Source: Streptomyces sp. NBC_01445 (GTDB taxonomy: Bacteria > Actinomycetota > Actinomycetes > Streptomycetales > Streptomycetaceae). From it: DNA of 64,000 nucleotides. Below the pieces are notes generated by a model. That model was not told the DNA's origin, did not search any database, and was given only the letters and a program-made list of their open reading frames with translations. How positions within the stretch are numbered: position 1 is the stretch's first letter; each line of letters starts with the position of its first letter. The translations under genes and the position numbers were made by a program. Positions 49,909 through 59,833 of the stretch are shown in pieces. Location of the stretch: the NCBI RefSeq assembly GCF_035918235.1, contig NZ_CP109485.1, positions 2,976,001 to 3,040,000 of the forward strand, read 5' to 3'.

Positions 49909-50156
49909 TTATCGCCCTCCCCCATCACATTGACCTGGAGCGAGACGCGGGTGGCGCCGGCCGCCAGGGCCTGGCGCAGCAGCGCGTCCACCGCACCGAG
50001 CACGGCGTCCGCCTCCCCTTCGGCGGTGTTGCCGAAGGGTCCGACATCCACCGCGTCCAGTTCGGCCTTCTGGATGACGTCGCGGGCGACGACCGCATGG
50101 GGCGGCGCCTCGTCCAGGTCGAAGGGCTCGGTCGTGAACTCCACTCTCAATCGCAC
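49905..50156 (-). CDS. MTH1187/YkoF-like (thiamine-binding-like) small protein
   Basis: An 83-aa single-domain protein. RLRVEFTTEPFDLDEAPP forms the first strand. VDVGPFGNTAEGEADAVLGA and the end GATRVSLQVNVMGEGDK match the ferredoxin-like MTH1187 family (DUF77), some of which bind thiamine or its pyrimidine. The GTG at 50156 lacks a ribosome site, but TAGGTT lies six bases before it, a good leaderless promoter. It overlaps the HTH gene downstream. It could supply the missing sensor domain for that protein. The divergent hyi-glxR operon begins at 50317. Confidence 0.7.
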   Translation of the reverse strand: MRLRVEFTTEPFDLDEAPPHAVVARDVIQKAELDAVDVGPFGNTAEGEADAVLGAVDALLRQALAAGATRVSLQVNVMGEGDK

Positions 50157-50199
50157 GGGGTCAACCTACTGCCGCGACCGGTTTTTCCGGCAGCCCCTC

Positions 50200-50264
50200 T
50201 TGACAAGAGCGAAGCATCCCCGGCAGTCTTCCATCAAGCAGAAACGAACTTCCGCTATACGGAA
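50200..50264 (+). promoter_or_regulatory. hyi-glxR promoter with class I operator
   Basis: TTGACA (50200-50205) and CAGTCT (50224-50229) are 18 bases apart, with a predicted start near 50236. TTCCGC-TAT-ACGGAA (50250-50264) lies just downstream of that start, where a bound repressor would block elongation. Confidence 0.65.
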
Positions 50265-50316
50265 CTCGACACCGAGTGCCGTACGGATCTCGATACGGAA
50301 GGGAGCGCCGACCCCG

Positions 50317-51156
50317 ATGGGATTCGCAGACCAGCGCTTCAACGTCAACCTGTCGATCCTCTTCACGGAACTCCCGCTCCTGGAGCGCCCCGCGGCCGCC
50401 GCCGCGGCGGGCTTCACCGCGGTCGAGCTGTGGTGGCCCTGGGTCGACGCCCCCACCCCCGAGCAGTCCGAGCTCGACGCCCTCAAGAAGGCGATCGAGG
50501 ACGCGGGCGTACAGCTCACCGGACTCAACTTCTACGCCGGACAGCTGCCGGGCCCCGACCGCGGCGCCCTGTCCATCCCCGGCGAGGAGAGCGACAGGTT
50601 CCGCGCGAACATCGACATCGCGGCGGACTTCGCCCTCTCCCTCGGCTGCAAGGCGCTCAACGCGCTGTACGGCAACCGCGTCGACGGCGTGGACCCGGCG
50701 GTCCAGGACGAGCTCGCCCTGGAGAACCTGGTGCTCGCGGCCCGCGCCGCCGACCGCGTCGGCGCGATCCTCCTGATCGAGGCGCTGAACAAGCCCGAGT
50801 CGCCGCTGTGCCCGATCGTGAGCGCCCCCAAGGCGATCGAGATCGTGGACAAGGTGAACGCGGCCACGGGCCTCGGCAACGCCAAGTTCCTGATGGACCT
50901 GTACCACCTGTCCATGAACGGCGAGGACCTGCCCGCGGTGATCGAGCAGTACGCCGCGAAGACCGGCCACGTGCAGATCGCCGACAACCCGGGCCGCGGC
51001 GCCCCCGGCACCGGTTCGCTGCCGCTCGAGGAGCTGCTCGACCAGCTGGCGAAGACGGGCTACGAGGGCTATGTCGGCCTGGAGTACAAGCCCGGCGACA
51101 AGCCGAGCGCCGAGGCCTTCGACTGGCTGCCCGCCGGGGCCCGCGCCACGCGCTGA
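50317..51156 (+). CDS. hyi: hydroxypyruvate isomerase
   Basis: A 279-aa TIM-barrel isomerase that interconverts hydroxypyruvate and tartronate semialdehyde. It begins RFNVNLSILFTELPLLERPA. Active-site Glu residues are in LLIEALNKPESP and GYVGLEYKP, and metal ligands in KFLMDLYHLSMNGED and GHVQIADNPGRGAPGTGSL. The length and motifs fit the family. The ATG at 50317 has AAGGGAG somewhat far upstream. It heads a two-gene operon with glxR and carries a class I operator in its leader, so it belongs to the allantoin/glyoxylate regulon. Confidence 0.95.
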   Translation: MGFADQRFNVNLSILFTELPLLERPAAAAAAGFTAVELWWPWVDAPTPEQSELDALKKAIEDAGVQLTGLNFYAGQLPGPDRGALSIPGEESDRFRANIDIAADFALSLGCKALNALYGNRVDGVDPAVQDELALENLVLAARAADRVGAILLIEALNKPESPLCPIVSAPKAIEIVDKVNAATGLGNAKFLMDLYHLSMNGEDLPAVIEQYAAKTGHVQIADNPGRGAPGTGSLPLEELLDQLAKTGYEGYVGLEYKPGDKPSAEAFDWLPAGARATR

Positions 51157-51212
51157 GCGTCCCGACGCACGCCAACTCACCTACGTACGACCGCAGTTAG
51201 AGAGGCACCCTC

Positions 51213-52103
51213 ATGAGCAACCTCCCCAAGATCGCGTGGATCGGACTCGGCATCATGGGCTCCCCCATGTCCGAGAACCTGATCAAGGCTGGTTACTCGG
51301 TGACCGGCTTCACCCTCGAGCAGGACAAGCTGGAGCGGCTCGCGGCCGCCGGCGGCACCGCGGCCGGCTCGATCGCCGAGGCCGTCAAGGACGCCGACGT
51401 CATCGTCACGATGGTGCCCGCCTCTCCGCAGGTCGAGGCCATCGCCTACGGCGAGAACGGCATCCTCGAGAACGCGAAGTCCGGCGCCCTGATCGTCGAC
51501 ATGTCGTCGATCACCCCGCAGACCTCCGTGGACCTCGCGAAGGCCGCCAAGGACAAGGGCATCCGCGTCATCGACGCCCCCGTCTCCGGTGGCGAGGCCG
51601 GCGCGATCGAGGCCGTTCTGTCGATCATGGTCGGCGGTGAGCAGGCCGACTTCGACGAGGCCAAGCCGCTCCTCGACGCCCTCGGCAAGACCATCGTGCT
51701 GTGCGGTCCGCACGGCTCGGGCCAGACCGTGAAGGCCGCCAACCAGCTGATCGTCGCCGTGAACATCCAGGCGTGCGCCGAGGCCGTGGTCTTCCTGGAG
51801 AAGTCCGGCGTGGACCTGACGGCCGCGCTCGACGTCCTCAACGGCGGCCTGGCCGGCTCGACCGTCCTGACCCGCAAGAAGGACAACTTCCTGAACCGGG
51901 ACTTCAAGCCCGGCTTCCGGATCGACCTGCACCACAAGGACATGGGCATCGTCACCGACGCCGCCCGCAACGTGGGCGCCGCCCTGCCCGTCGGCGGTGT
52001 GGTCGCCCAGCTCGTCGCCTCCCTGCGCGCCCAGGGCGACGGCGGCCTCGACCACTCCGCGCTGCTGCGCGGCGTCGAGCGCCTCTCCGGTCAGCAGGTC
52101 TGA
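51213..52103 (+). CDS. glxR: tartronate semialdehyde reductase
   Basis: A 296-aa beta-hydroxyacid dehydrogenase that reduces tartronate semialdehyde to glycerate. The NAD loop IAWIGLGIMGSPMSENLIKAG is near the N-terminus. The substrate motif DAPVSGGEAGA is around residue 120, the catalytic Lys is in SGQTVKAANQLIV, and the C-terminal KDMGIVTDAARN is conserved. GAGAGG precedes the ATG. It follows hyi by 56 bp and ends before a large hairpin. With Gcl it closes the glycerate branch of glyoxylate use. Confidence 0.95.
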   Translation: MSNLPKIAWIGLGIMGSPMSENLIKAGYSVTGFTLEQDKLERLAAAGGTAAGSIAEAVKDADVIVTMVPASPQVEAIAYGENGILENAKSGALIVDMSSITPQTSVDLAKAAKDKGIRVIDAPVSGGEAGAIEAVLSIMVGGEQADFDEAKPLLDALGKTIVLCGPHGSGQTVKAANQLIVAVNIQACAEAVVFLEKSGVDLTAALDVLNGGLAGSTVLTRKKDNFLNRDFKPGFRIDLHHKDMGIVTDAARNVGAALPVGGVVAQLVASLRAQGDGGLDHSALLRGVERLSGQQV

Positions 52104-52113
52104 CCCCCCGGAC

Positions 52114-52175
52114 TTCCGGGCCGTGGCGGCGCTGACACCTGTCCTGTCGCGCCCAGGCGTCGCCACGGCCCGGAA
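52114..52175 (+). terminator. terminator after glxR
   Basis: A perfect 15-bp stem (52114-52128 with 52161-52175) around a 32-base loop begins 10 bases after the glxR stop and ends just before the katA operators. Confidence 0.7.
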
Positions 52176-52189
52176 CCATGCCTTTCAAT

Positions 52190-52253
52190 TCAACAAACTG
52201 TTGACCATGACTTCAACAAACTGTTGACGTAGCTGTTCAGAGCCTCTTACGCT
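52190..52253 (+). promoter_or_regulatory. katA promoter with duplicated class II operator
   Basis: TTCAACAAACTGTTGAC occurs twice (cores 52190-52204 and 52213-52227), 23 bp apart. The second overlaps the -35 TTGACG (52224-52229), followed after 18 bp by the -10 TACGCT (52248-52253). Confidence 0.75.
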
Positions 52254-52308
52254 CCGGTTCACCGTCAGCAGTCCCAGCAGTTCCGTACGGAAGGTCACCC
52301 TCGCCACC

Positions 52309-53766
52309 ATGTCGAAGCGTGTGCTCACGACCGAGTCCGGCGCTCCTGTCGCCGACAACCAGAATTCCGCCACCGCCGGCGTCGGTGGCCCGCTTCTCCT
52401 CCAGGACCAGCACCTCCTCGAGAAGCTCGCTCGCTTCAACCGCGAGCGCATCCCGGAGCGTGTCGTCCACGCGCGCGGTTCCGGCGCGTACGGCTACTTC
52501 GAGGTGACGGACGACGTCACCGGCTTCACCCACGCCGACTTCCTCAGCACGGTCGGCAAGCGCACCGAGACGTTCATCCGCTTCTCCACCGTCGCGGACA
52601 ACCTCGGCGGCGCGGACGCGGTCCGCGACCCGCGCGGCTTCGCGCTGAAGTTCTACACCGAAGAGGGCAACTACGACCTCGTCGGCAACAACACCCCGGT
52701 GTTCTTCATCAAGGACCCGATCAAGTTCCCCGACTTCATCCACTCCCAGAAGCGCGACCCCTTCACGGGCAAGCAGGAGGCGGACAACGTCTGGGACTTC
52801 TGGGCGCACGCCCCCGAGGCGACGCACCAGATCACCTGGCTGATGGGCGACCGCGGCATCCCTGCCTCGTACCGCCACATGAACGGCTACGGCTCGCACA
52901 CCTACCAGTGGACGAACGCCGAGGGCGAGGCCTTCTTCGTCAAGTACCACTTCAAGACGAACCAGGGCATCCGCTGCCTCTCCTCCGAGCAGGGCGCCGA
53001 GATCGCGGGCAAGGACGCCAACTCGCACCAGACGGACCTGCTCCAGGCCATCGAGCGCGGCGTCAACCCGTCCTGGACCCTGTACGTGCAGCTCATGCCC
53101 GTCGCCGAGGCGGACGACTACCGCTTCAACCCGTTCGACCTCACCAAGGTGTGGCCGCACAAGGACTATCCGCTGCAGCGCGTGGGCCGCCTGGTCCTCG
53201 ACCGCAACCCGGACAACGTCTTCGCCGAGGTCGAGCAGGCCGCGTTCTCCCCGAACAACTTCGTGCCCGGCATCGGCCCCTCCCCGGACAAGATGCTCCA
53301 GGGCCGCCTGTTCGCCTACGCGGACGCGCACCGCTACCGCCTGGGCGTCAACCACACCCAGCTCGCGGTGAACGCGCCCAAGGCGACCGACGCCGACAAC
53401 TACGGCCGCGACGGCCTGATGGCGTCCAACGCCTACGGCCGCGACCGCAAGAACTACGAGCCCAACTCGTACGACGGGCCCGCCGAGACCGGCCGCCCGC
53501 TGTCGGCCCCGCTCGCCGTCGCCGGCTACACCGGCACGCACGAGGCGCCCGCCCACACCAAGGACGACGACTTCTTCCAGGCGGGCGAGCTGTTCCGCCT
53601 GATGTCGGACGACGAGAAGTCCCGTCTGATCGCCAACATCGCCGGCGGCCTCTCGCAGGTTTCCCGCGACGACGTGATCGAGAAGAACCTGGCTCACTTC
53701 CACGCCGCCGACGCCGAGTACGGCAAGCGCGTGGAGGAAGCGGTCCGCGCCCTGCGCGAGGACTGA
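52309..53766 (+). CDS. katA: monofunctional heme catalase (clade 3, small subunit)
   Basis: A 485-aa catalase. The distal His is in [15 protein letters not shown], the distal Asn in [16 protein letters not shown], and the proximal heme Tyr in [19 protein letters not shown]. There is no C-terminal flavodoxin-like domain, so it is the small-subunit type. It removes hydrogen peroxide in the cytoplasm. Its position beside uricase-pathway genes and its class II operators, shared with the uricase operon, indicate that it disposes of the peroxide made by uricase. A catalase terminator follows at 53776. Confidence 0.96.
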   Translation: MSKRVLTTESGAPVADNQNSATAGVGGPLLLQDQHLLEKLARFNRERIPERVVHARGSGAYGYFEVTDDVTGFTHADFLSTVGKRTETFIRFSTVADNLGGADAVRDPRGFALKFYTEEGNYDLVGNNTPVFFIKDPIKFPDFIHSQKRDPFTGKQEADNVWDFWAHAPEATHQITWLMGDRGIPASYRHMNGYGSHTYQWTNAEGEAFFVKYHFKTNQGIRCLSSEQGAEIAGKDANSHQTDLLQAIERGVNPSWTLYVQLMPVAEADDYRFNPFDLTKVWPHKDYPLQRVGRLVLDRNPDNVFAEVEQAAFSPNNFVPGIGPSPDKMLQGRLFAYADAHRYRLGVNHTQLAVNAPKATDADNYGRDGLMASNAYGRDRKNYEPNSYDGPAETGRPLSAPLAVAGYTGTHEAPAHTKDDDFFQAGELFRLMSDDEKSRLIANIAGGLSQVSRDDVIEKNLAHFHAADAEYGKRVEEAVRALRED

Positions 53767-53775
53767 CACCCGAGC

Positions 53776-53814
53776 TGCGTCCGGGGTCTGACGGGAGGTC
53801 AGGCCCTGGACGCA
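53776..53814 (+). terminator. terminator after katA
   Basis: TGCGTCC (53776-53782) pairs with GGACGCA (53808-53814) and an inner GTCTGAC/GTCAG stem continues it, starting nine bases after the stop. Confidence 0.7.
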
Positions 53815-54140
53815 ATGCCCGCGTCACTGTGCAGACCCGGATGAGGGGTGGTCACACGGCGACGCGGGTGGTCCGCCCCAGGCGGACAGGCACGGTCCGC
53901 GGCGGCTCTGCGAGCCAGTGCGGTGGTCAAGATCCTGGCGGCCCCTTCTCGACCTGAGGGGAGGGCAGTCGCCGGGGTTCATCCCAGGCCGCCGCGGTAC
54001 CGGCCACACCACGGAATCCGCCCGGCGGCACGCATGCATGTTTCGCCAGTCGCATGCCGTCGGACGGCACCAACTCCCTTCGGGGAAAGCCCTCTTCGGG
54101 GAATGCTCATTTCAGGAGAGGTCAGCTTCGGGGGAAGCAC
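53815..54140. other. gene-free stretch between katA and the 54212 gene
   Basis: About 325 bp with no frame I can support. The open frames present have no ribosome site and show Arg/Pro-rich, frame-neutral composition. The only structure I see is the short direct repeat at 54078-54136 next to the terminator of the minus-strand gene. Confidence 0.5.
54078..54136. repeat. three direct copies of CTTCGGGGAA
   Basis: CTTCGGGGAA occurs at 54078-54087 and 54094-54103, and CTTCGGGGGAA at 54126-54136. The first two are 16 bp apart. Role unknown; they precede a strong hairpin. Confidence 0.6.
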
Positions 54141-54178
54141 AGAACGCCGAGTACGGACGGTCCCGTACTCGGCGTTCT
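54141..54178. terminator. terminator after the 54212-54982 gene
   Basis: AGAACGCCGAGTACGG (54141-54156) and its complement (54163-54178) form a perfect 16-bp stem, 33 bases beyond the stop of the minus-strand gene. Confidence 0.85.
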
Positions 54179-54211
54179 TGCGTTGTCCCCGCGTCGCCCG
54201 GCCGACGGTGC

Positions 54212-54982
54212 TCAGGAGTTGCCGCTGCCCGCCTGCGCGATCAGCTTCTCGCGCAGCACGGTCCACTGCGCCGTCATGTCGTGCACCAGATACAGGTCGC
54301 GCCGCCGCGTCCAGGCCTGGCCCGACTCGGGGTCGTACGTGCCGGGCATCTCGAAGCCGGCGGGCGCGTACGCCTTCATGCCGCGGTCGTTCGTGGTCTG
54401 CACACAGCGCTTGACGTGGTCGCGGAAACCGATGACGCCCGCCGTGCCGATGCCCTGCGGCAGCTTCTTGCGGGCCTCCACGACCTGGGCGGCGACGCCG
54501 TCCGTGCTCAGGTACGTGATGGTGCCGTCCGGCGCGATGACCGGCTCGATCGATGTCACGTCGGTCATGCGGTACTTGGACTTCAGGAAGCGCGCGATCT
54601 CCCACTGCGCGTACACGGGCACGTCCCTGCGGGCGCGCACTCGGGCCACGGTGTCCGCCAGCTCCTCGTTGACCGGTCCCGGCTCGTACATGACCTTCGT
54701 GGGGTCGCCGCCACCGGCCGGCGGCCGGTTCCCGAAGCCGTACGCGACGAGGAAGTCGATCCGGCCCAGGGGCACCGTCGGCGGGTGCCAGTCGAAGCCG
54801 ATGCCGTGGATGTGGGGCTCGACGGCGCGGGCGGCGGCCCGGTCGTCGAGTTCGGCGCCGAGCGCGGCCCGCATGGCCTTCCTCAGCCGGTCGTCGCCGT
54901 GCGAGGGGGCGGGGGCCGCGCCGAGCAGGGCGGGGGCGGCGGCCGCTGCCGCGATGCCCGCGGCGAATGTGCGTCGTTCCAT
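54212..54982 (-). CDS. exported protein of unknown function
   Basis: A 256-aa protein with a short N-terminal signal starting MERRTFAAGIAAAAAAPALL, which resembles a Tat signal (RR-x-F). The mature part has RIDFLVAYGFGNRPPAGGGD, VMYEPGPVNEELADTVARVR, VPVYAQWEIARFL and GIGTAGVIGFRDHVKRCVQT. I do not assign a family, although the layout recalls YdcF-like proteins. There is no membrane helix apart from the signal. It stands alone between katA and gcl with its own terminator. Function unknown. Confidence 0.75.
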   Translation of the reverse strand: MERRTFAAGIAAAAAAPALLGAAPAPSHGDDRLRKAMRAALGAELDDRAAARAVEPHIHGIGFDWHPPTVPLGRIDFLVAYGFGNRPPAGGGDPTKVMYEPGPVNEELADTVARVRARRDVPVYAQWEIARFLKSKYRMTDVTSIEPVIAPDGTITYLSTDGVAAQVVEARKKLPQGIGTAGVIGFRDHVKRCVQTTNDRGMKAYAPAGFEMPGTYDPESGQAWTRRRDLYLVHDMTAQWTVLREKLIAQAGSGNS

Positions 54983-55097
54983 GACCGGATCGTCGCCTTC
55001 CGGGACGGCCCGCCGGTCAACACGGGGCAGCGGCCGGGTGTCGGCGCGGTGTCATACGTATCGCGCGATGTCACACGTGACGCGCGCTGTCATGCCG

Positions 55098-55135
55098 AAG
55101 GGGCGGCCCACCCCCCATCGGGTGAACCGCCCCTT
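55098..55135 (-). terminator. terminator after gcl
   Basis: AAGGGGCGG (55098-55106) pairs with CCGCCCCTT (55127-55135) around a 20-base loop that has its own CCC/GGG pairing. It lies 21 bases past the gcl stop. Confidence 0.8.
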
Positions 55136-55156
55136 GTCGGACCGGCAGGCGCCTGA

Positions 55157-56944
<1,788 letters not shown>

Positions 56945-57042
56945 TGAGTTCTCCTGCTTCGGCTGTCGGATTCGCGCTCCCGTCGCGCCCCCGCGGCGAG
57001 CTGTGAGTCCGTGTTGTCTTCGTACTGTCTTCAGCTTCTAAT

Positions 57043-57109
57043 TTCCACATTGCGGAAACTAGGTTCTGCTATATGGAAGCAATGTAGGCGGCGACCTCCC
57101 GAGCGTCAA
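57043..57109 (-). promoter_or_regulatory. gcl promoter with two class I operators
   Basis: On the minus strand TTGACG (57109-57104) and TACATT (57086-57081) are exactly 17 bases apart, with a start near 57074. Operators TTCTGC-TAT-ATGGAA (57064-57078) and TTCCAC-ATT-GCGGAA (57043-57057) cover the start and the region after it. They are 21 bp apart, two helical turns, on the same face of the DNA. Confidence 0.8.
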
Positions 57110-57196
57110 GGGACGGCCTCTCGTCGACGGATCCGGAGCGATCTCGCCCGACTGCCTGCCGCGGCCGGGGAGTTTGGAGGACGATGGCCCCCGAGG

Positions 57197-57235
57197 GGCT
57201 TTCGTTCGGATCCGGCCTGATCCGAACGAAAGGCC
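57197..57235. other. long palindrome in a divergent intergenic region
   Basis: CTTTCGTTCGGATC (57199-57212) and its exact complement (57219-57232) are separated by six bases, and flanking G/C bases extend the stem with one mismatch. It sits between the divergent gcl and the zinc-ribbon gene, where neither gene needs a terminator. Confidence 0.6.
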
Positions 57236-57297
57236 CAAGGGCGGGAAGCCATCACGAGCCCGGGTGCGGAGCCCCGGGCGGATGCCGGGAGTGGGTC

Positions 57298-58098
57298 ATG
57301 GCTCAGAACGTGCCGGTGCGGTGCCCCGCCTGCCGGCGTGAACAGCTGTATGCGCCACCGGTCTACCCCTGCTCGTGCGGCGCGCCCGTCGTGCCGCCGC
57401 TGCGGCGCGGGGCGCCCGCGGAGCCGGTCACGCACCGCACCTGGCTCGACGACTGGGTGACCGTGCGGTGCGCGGCCTGCGGGCGCCGGGACCGGTGGCC
57501 GCGCCCGGAGGTCGGCTGCGCGTGCGGCACGGTGCTGCGGATCCCGGTCGAGGGCGACCCGGCGCCGAGCCATGACGCGTCGCCGGACTCCGACGTGGCG
57601 GGCGGCGCGACATGGCCGGGGCCCGCGGACCCGCCCACGACGGACGATCCGGATCAGGCCGGTCCTACGCGGCCGGGCCCCGCCCACATTCCGCTGCCGC
57701 CCACGGCTCCGGTCCCGCGCCCCGCGTTCCGGCCGGTGGCCATCCGCACGGCGCGCGACGCAGTGACCGCCGTCGCCCTCTATCTGCGCTGGCTCGGCTA
57801 CCGGGACATCCGCCGCGCCGACCAGCGCCCCTCGTCCGGCATCGGCCTCGCGGCGCGCGGCGTCGTCGCCCAGGTCGAGCCGTCGGTACGGCCCGCCACC
57901 CTGCGGGACGTGGAGTGCCTGTGGCTGACCGGCATGACGGAGTCGGCGGTCTGCGTCTACTTCTCACTCGCGGGCTACGACGAGGACGCGCGCACCCGCG
58001 CCGACGAACTCGGCATCCCGCTCTTCGTCCTCGACCTGGCGGGCATGCCCCAGCCGGTCAACAATCCGGCGGACGAACTGATAGCGGCCGGGGCGTAG
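57298..58098 (+). CDS. zinc-ribbon protein with a C-terminal Mrr-like endonuclease fold
   Basis: A 266-aa protein. Two zinc ribbons open it: CPACRREQ with CSCGAPV (residues ~9-30), and CAACGRRD with CACGTVL (~60-80). A Pro/Asp-rich linker follows. From ~150 comes AVALYLRWLGYRDIRRADQR then GIGLAARGVVAQVEPS, and FSLAGYDEDARTRADELGIP then LFVLDLAG, an order of elements like Mrr-type nucleases, but the catalytic Asp and Lys are not clear (Gln-Val-Glu remains). It may bind nucleic acid without cutting. The ATG at 57298 has GGGAG upstream. It is divergent from gcl. Function unknown. Confidence 0.68.
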   Translation: MAQNVPVRCPACRREQLYAPPVYPCSCGAPVVPPLRRGAPAEPVTHRTWLDDWVTVRCAACGRRDRWPRPEVGCACGTVLRIPVEGDPAPSHDASPDSDVAGGATWPGPADPPTTDDPDQAGPTRPGPAHIPLPPTAPVPRPAFRPVAIRTARDAVTAVALYLRWLGYRDIRRADQRPSSGIGLAARGVVAQVEPSVRPATLRDVECLWLTGMTESAVCVYFSLAGYDEDARTRADELGIPLFVLDLAGMPQPVNNPADELIAAGA

Positions 58099-58186
58099 AC
58101 CCTGCCGGGTTCGGTCGGAGGCATGGGGCGGGCCCCACCCGGGCCGATCGGGCCCGGATGAGGCCCCGCAGAAAGAGTCGTACGCC

Positions 58187-59833
58187 TCAGCCGGCGTCGG
58201 CCCCGTACCCCTCCCGCAGCTCGATCTTGCGGACCTTGCCGCTCACCGTCATCGGGAACGCGTCGAGGATGCGCAGCCGGGCCGGCGTCTTGTAGTGGGC
58301 CAGCCGGTCGCGGCAGTACGCGCGGAGTTCCTCCAGGGTGAGCGTGTCCTCCGGGTGACGGAGGATCACGCAGGCCAGGACCTCCTCCCCGTACCGCTCG
58401 TCGGGCACGCCCACGACCTGGACGTCCGCGATCTTCGGGTGGGCGTAGAGGAACTCCTCGATCTCGCGCGGGTAGACGTTCTCGCCGCCCCTGATGATCA
58501 TGTCCTTGATGCGGCCGACGATCTGGACGTAGCCGTCCTCGCGCAGGACCGCGAGGTCGCCGGTGTGCATCCACCGTCCCGGGTCGATGACCTCGGCCGT
58601 CTTCTCCGGCTCGTCCCAGTAGCCGAGCATCACGCTGTAGCCGCGCGTGCACAGCTCCCCCGGCTCGCCGCGCGGCAGCGTCACGCCGCTGACCGGGTCG
58701 ACGACCTTGACCTCGATGTGCGGCAGGACGCGGCCGACCGTGCCGGTGCGGCGCTCCAGGTCGTCGTCGCGGCGGGTCTGCGTGGAGACGGGCGAGGTCT
58801 CGGTCATGCCGTAGCAGATGGAGACCTCCGCCATGTGCATCTCGGCGACGACCCGCTTCATGACCTCTACGGGACACGGCGAGCCCGCCATGATGCCGGT
58901 CCGCAGCGACGACAGGTCGTACGTCGCGAAGTCGGCGAGGTTCAGCTCGGCGATGAACATGGTCGGGACGCCGTACAGCGACGTGCACCGCTCGCGCTCG
59001 ACCGCGTGGAGCGTGGCGACGGGGTCGAAGGAAGGGGCGGGGATGACGATGCAGGCGCCGTGTGACGTTGCGCCCAAATTGCCCATCACCATCCCAAAAC
59101 AATGGTAGAAGGGCACGGGCAGGCAGACCCGGTCCTGCTCGGTGTAGCCGACCGTCTCACCCACCCAGAAGCCGTTGTTGAGGATGTTGTGGTGGGAGAG
59201 CGTGGCGCCCTTCGGGAAGCCGGTCGTGCCCGAGGTGTACTGGATGTTGACCGGGTCGTCACAACTCAATTCCGCCTGTCTGGCATCGAGTTGCTCAACC
59301 GTCACCGCGGCCGCACCCGCCGCCAGGGCGTCCCATCCGGGGTCACCGATGAAGACCGTCTCGCGCAGCTCGGGGCACCGCTCCCGCACCTGCCGGACGA
59401 GCGCCCGGTAGTCGCTGCCCTTGTGCTCGGTCGAGGCGACGAGGATGCAGACGCCCGCCTGCTTGAGCACGAACTCCAACTCGTGGGCTCGGTATGCGGG
59501 GTTGATGTTCACCATGACCGCGCCGATGCGCGCGGTCGCGTACTGCACGAGGACCCACTCGGGGCAGTTGACCGCCCAGACCCCGACGCGGTCACCCTTG
59601 AGCACACCTGCGGCGAGCAGCCCTCGCGCCAACTGGTCCACGTCCGCGCCGAATTGGGCGTAGGTCCAGCGGCGCCCGGACGGCACGTCGACCAGTGCGT
59701 CACGGTCGGGGTACGCGGCCACGGCCCGGTCGAGGTTGCGGCCGATGGTGTCGCCGAGGAGCGGCGCGGGGTCCGTCCCGTGCGCGTACGACAGGGCCTG
59801 GGGCCGGGCCGTCGTGCGGGGTTCGCTCGTCAC
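58187..59833 (-). CDS. AMP-binding acyl-CoA ligase (fatty-acyl-CoA synthetase type)
   Basis: A 548-aa adenylate-forming enzyme. The P-loop is [20 protein letters not shown], the A5 motif [10 protein letters not shown], the A7 region [20 protein letters not shown], the A8 hinge [20 protein letters not shown] and the A10 Lys is in [14 protein letters not shown]. All catalytic parts are present. It activates a fatty or aryl acid to the CoA ester. The GTG at 59833 overlaps the stop of the upstream ligase (GTGA) and has GAGGAGG, so the two are coupled. It is the second gene of the pair. The divergent LuxR-type gene may regulate both. Confidence 0.94.
   Translation of the reverse strand: MTSEPRTTARPQALSYAHGTDPAPLLGDTIGRNLDRAVAAYPDRDALVDVPSGRRWTYAQFGADVDQLARGLLAAGVLKGDRVGVWAVNCPEWVLVQYATARIGAVMVNINPAYRAHELEFVLKQAGVCILVASTEHKGSDYRALVRQVRERCPELRETVFIGDPGWDALAAGAAAVTVEQLDARQAELSCDDPVNIQYTSGTTGFPKGATLSHHNILNNGFWVGETVGYTEQDRVCLPVPFYHCFGMVMGNLGATSHGACIVIPAPSFDPVATLHAVERERCTSLYGVPTMFIAELNLADFATYDLSSLRTGIMAGSPCPVEVMKRVVAEMHMAEVSICYGMTETSPVSTQTRRDDDLERRTGTVGRVLPHIEVKVVDPVSGVTLPRGEPGELCTRGYSVMLGYWDEPEKTAEVIDPGRWMHTGDLAVLREDGYVQIVGRIKDMIIRGGENVYPREIEEFLYAHPKIADVQVVGVPDERYGEEVLACVILRHPEDTLTLEELRAYCRDRLAHYKTPARLRILDAFPMTVSGKVRKIELREGYGADAG

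Noticed and set aside
53815..54140. Short open frames between katA and the 54212 gene
   Set aside because: No ribosome site, no codon-position bias and Arg/Pro-rich translations.
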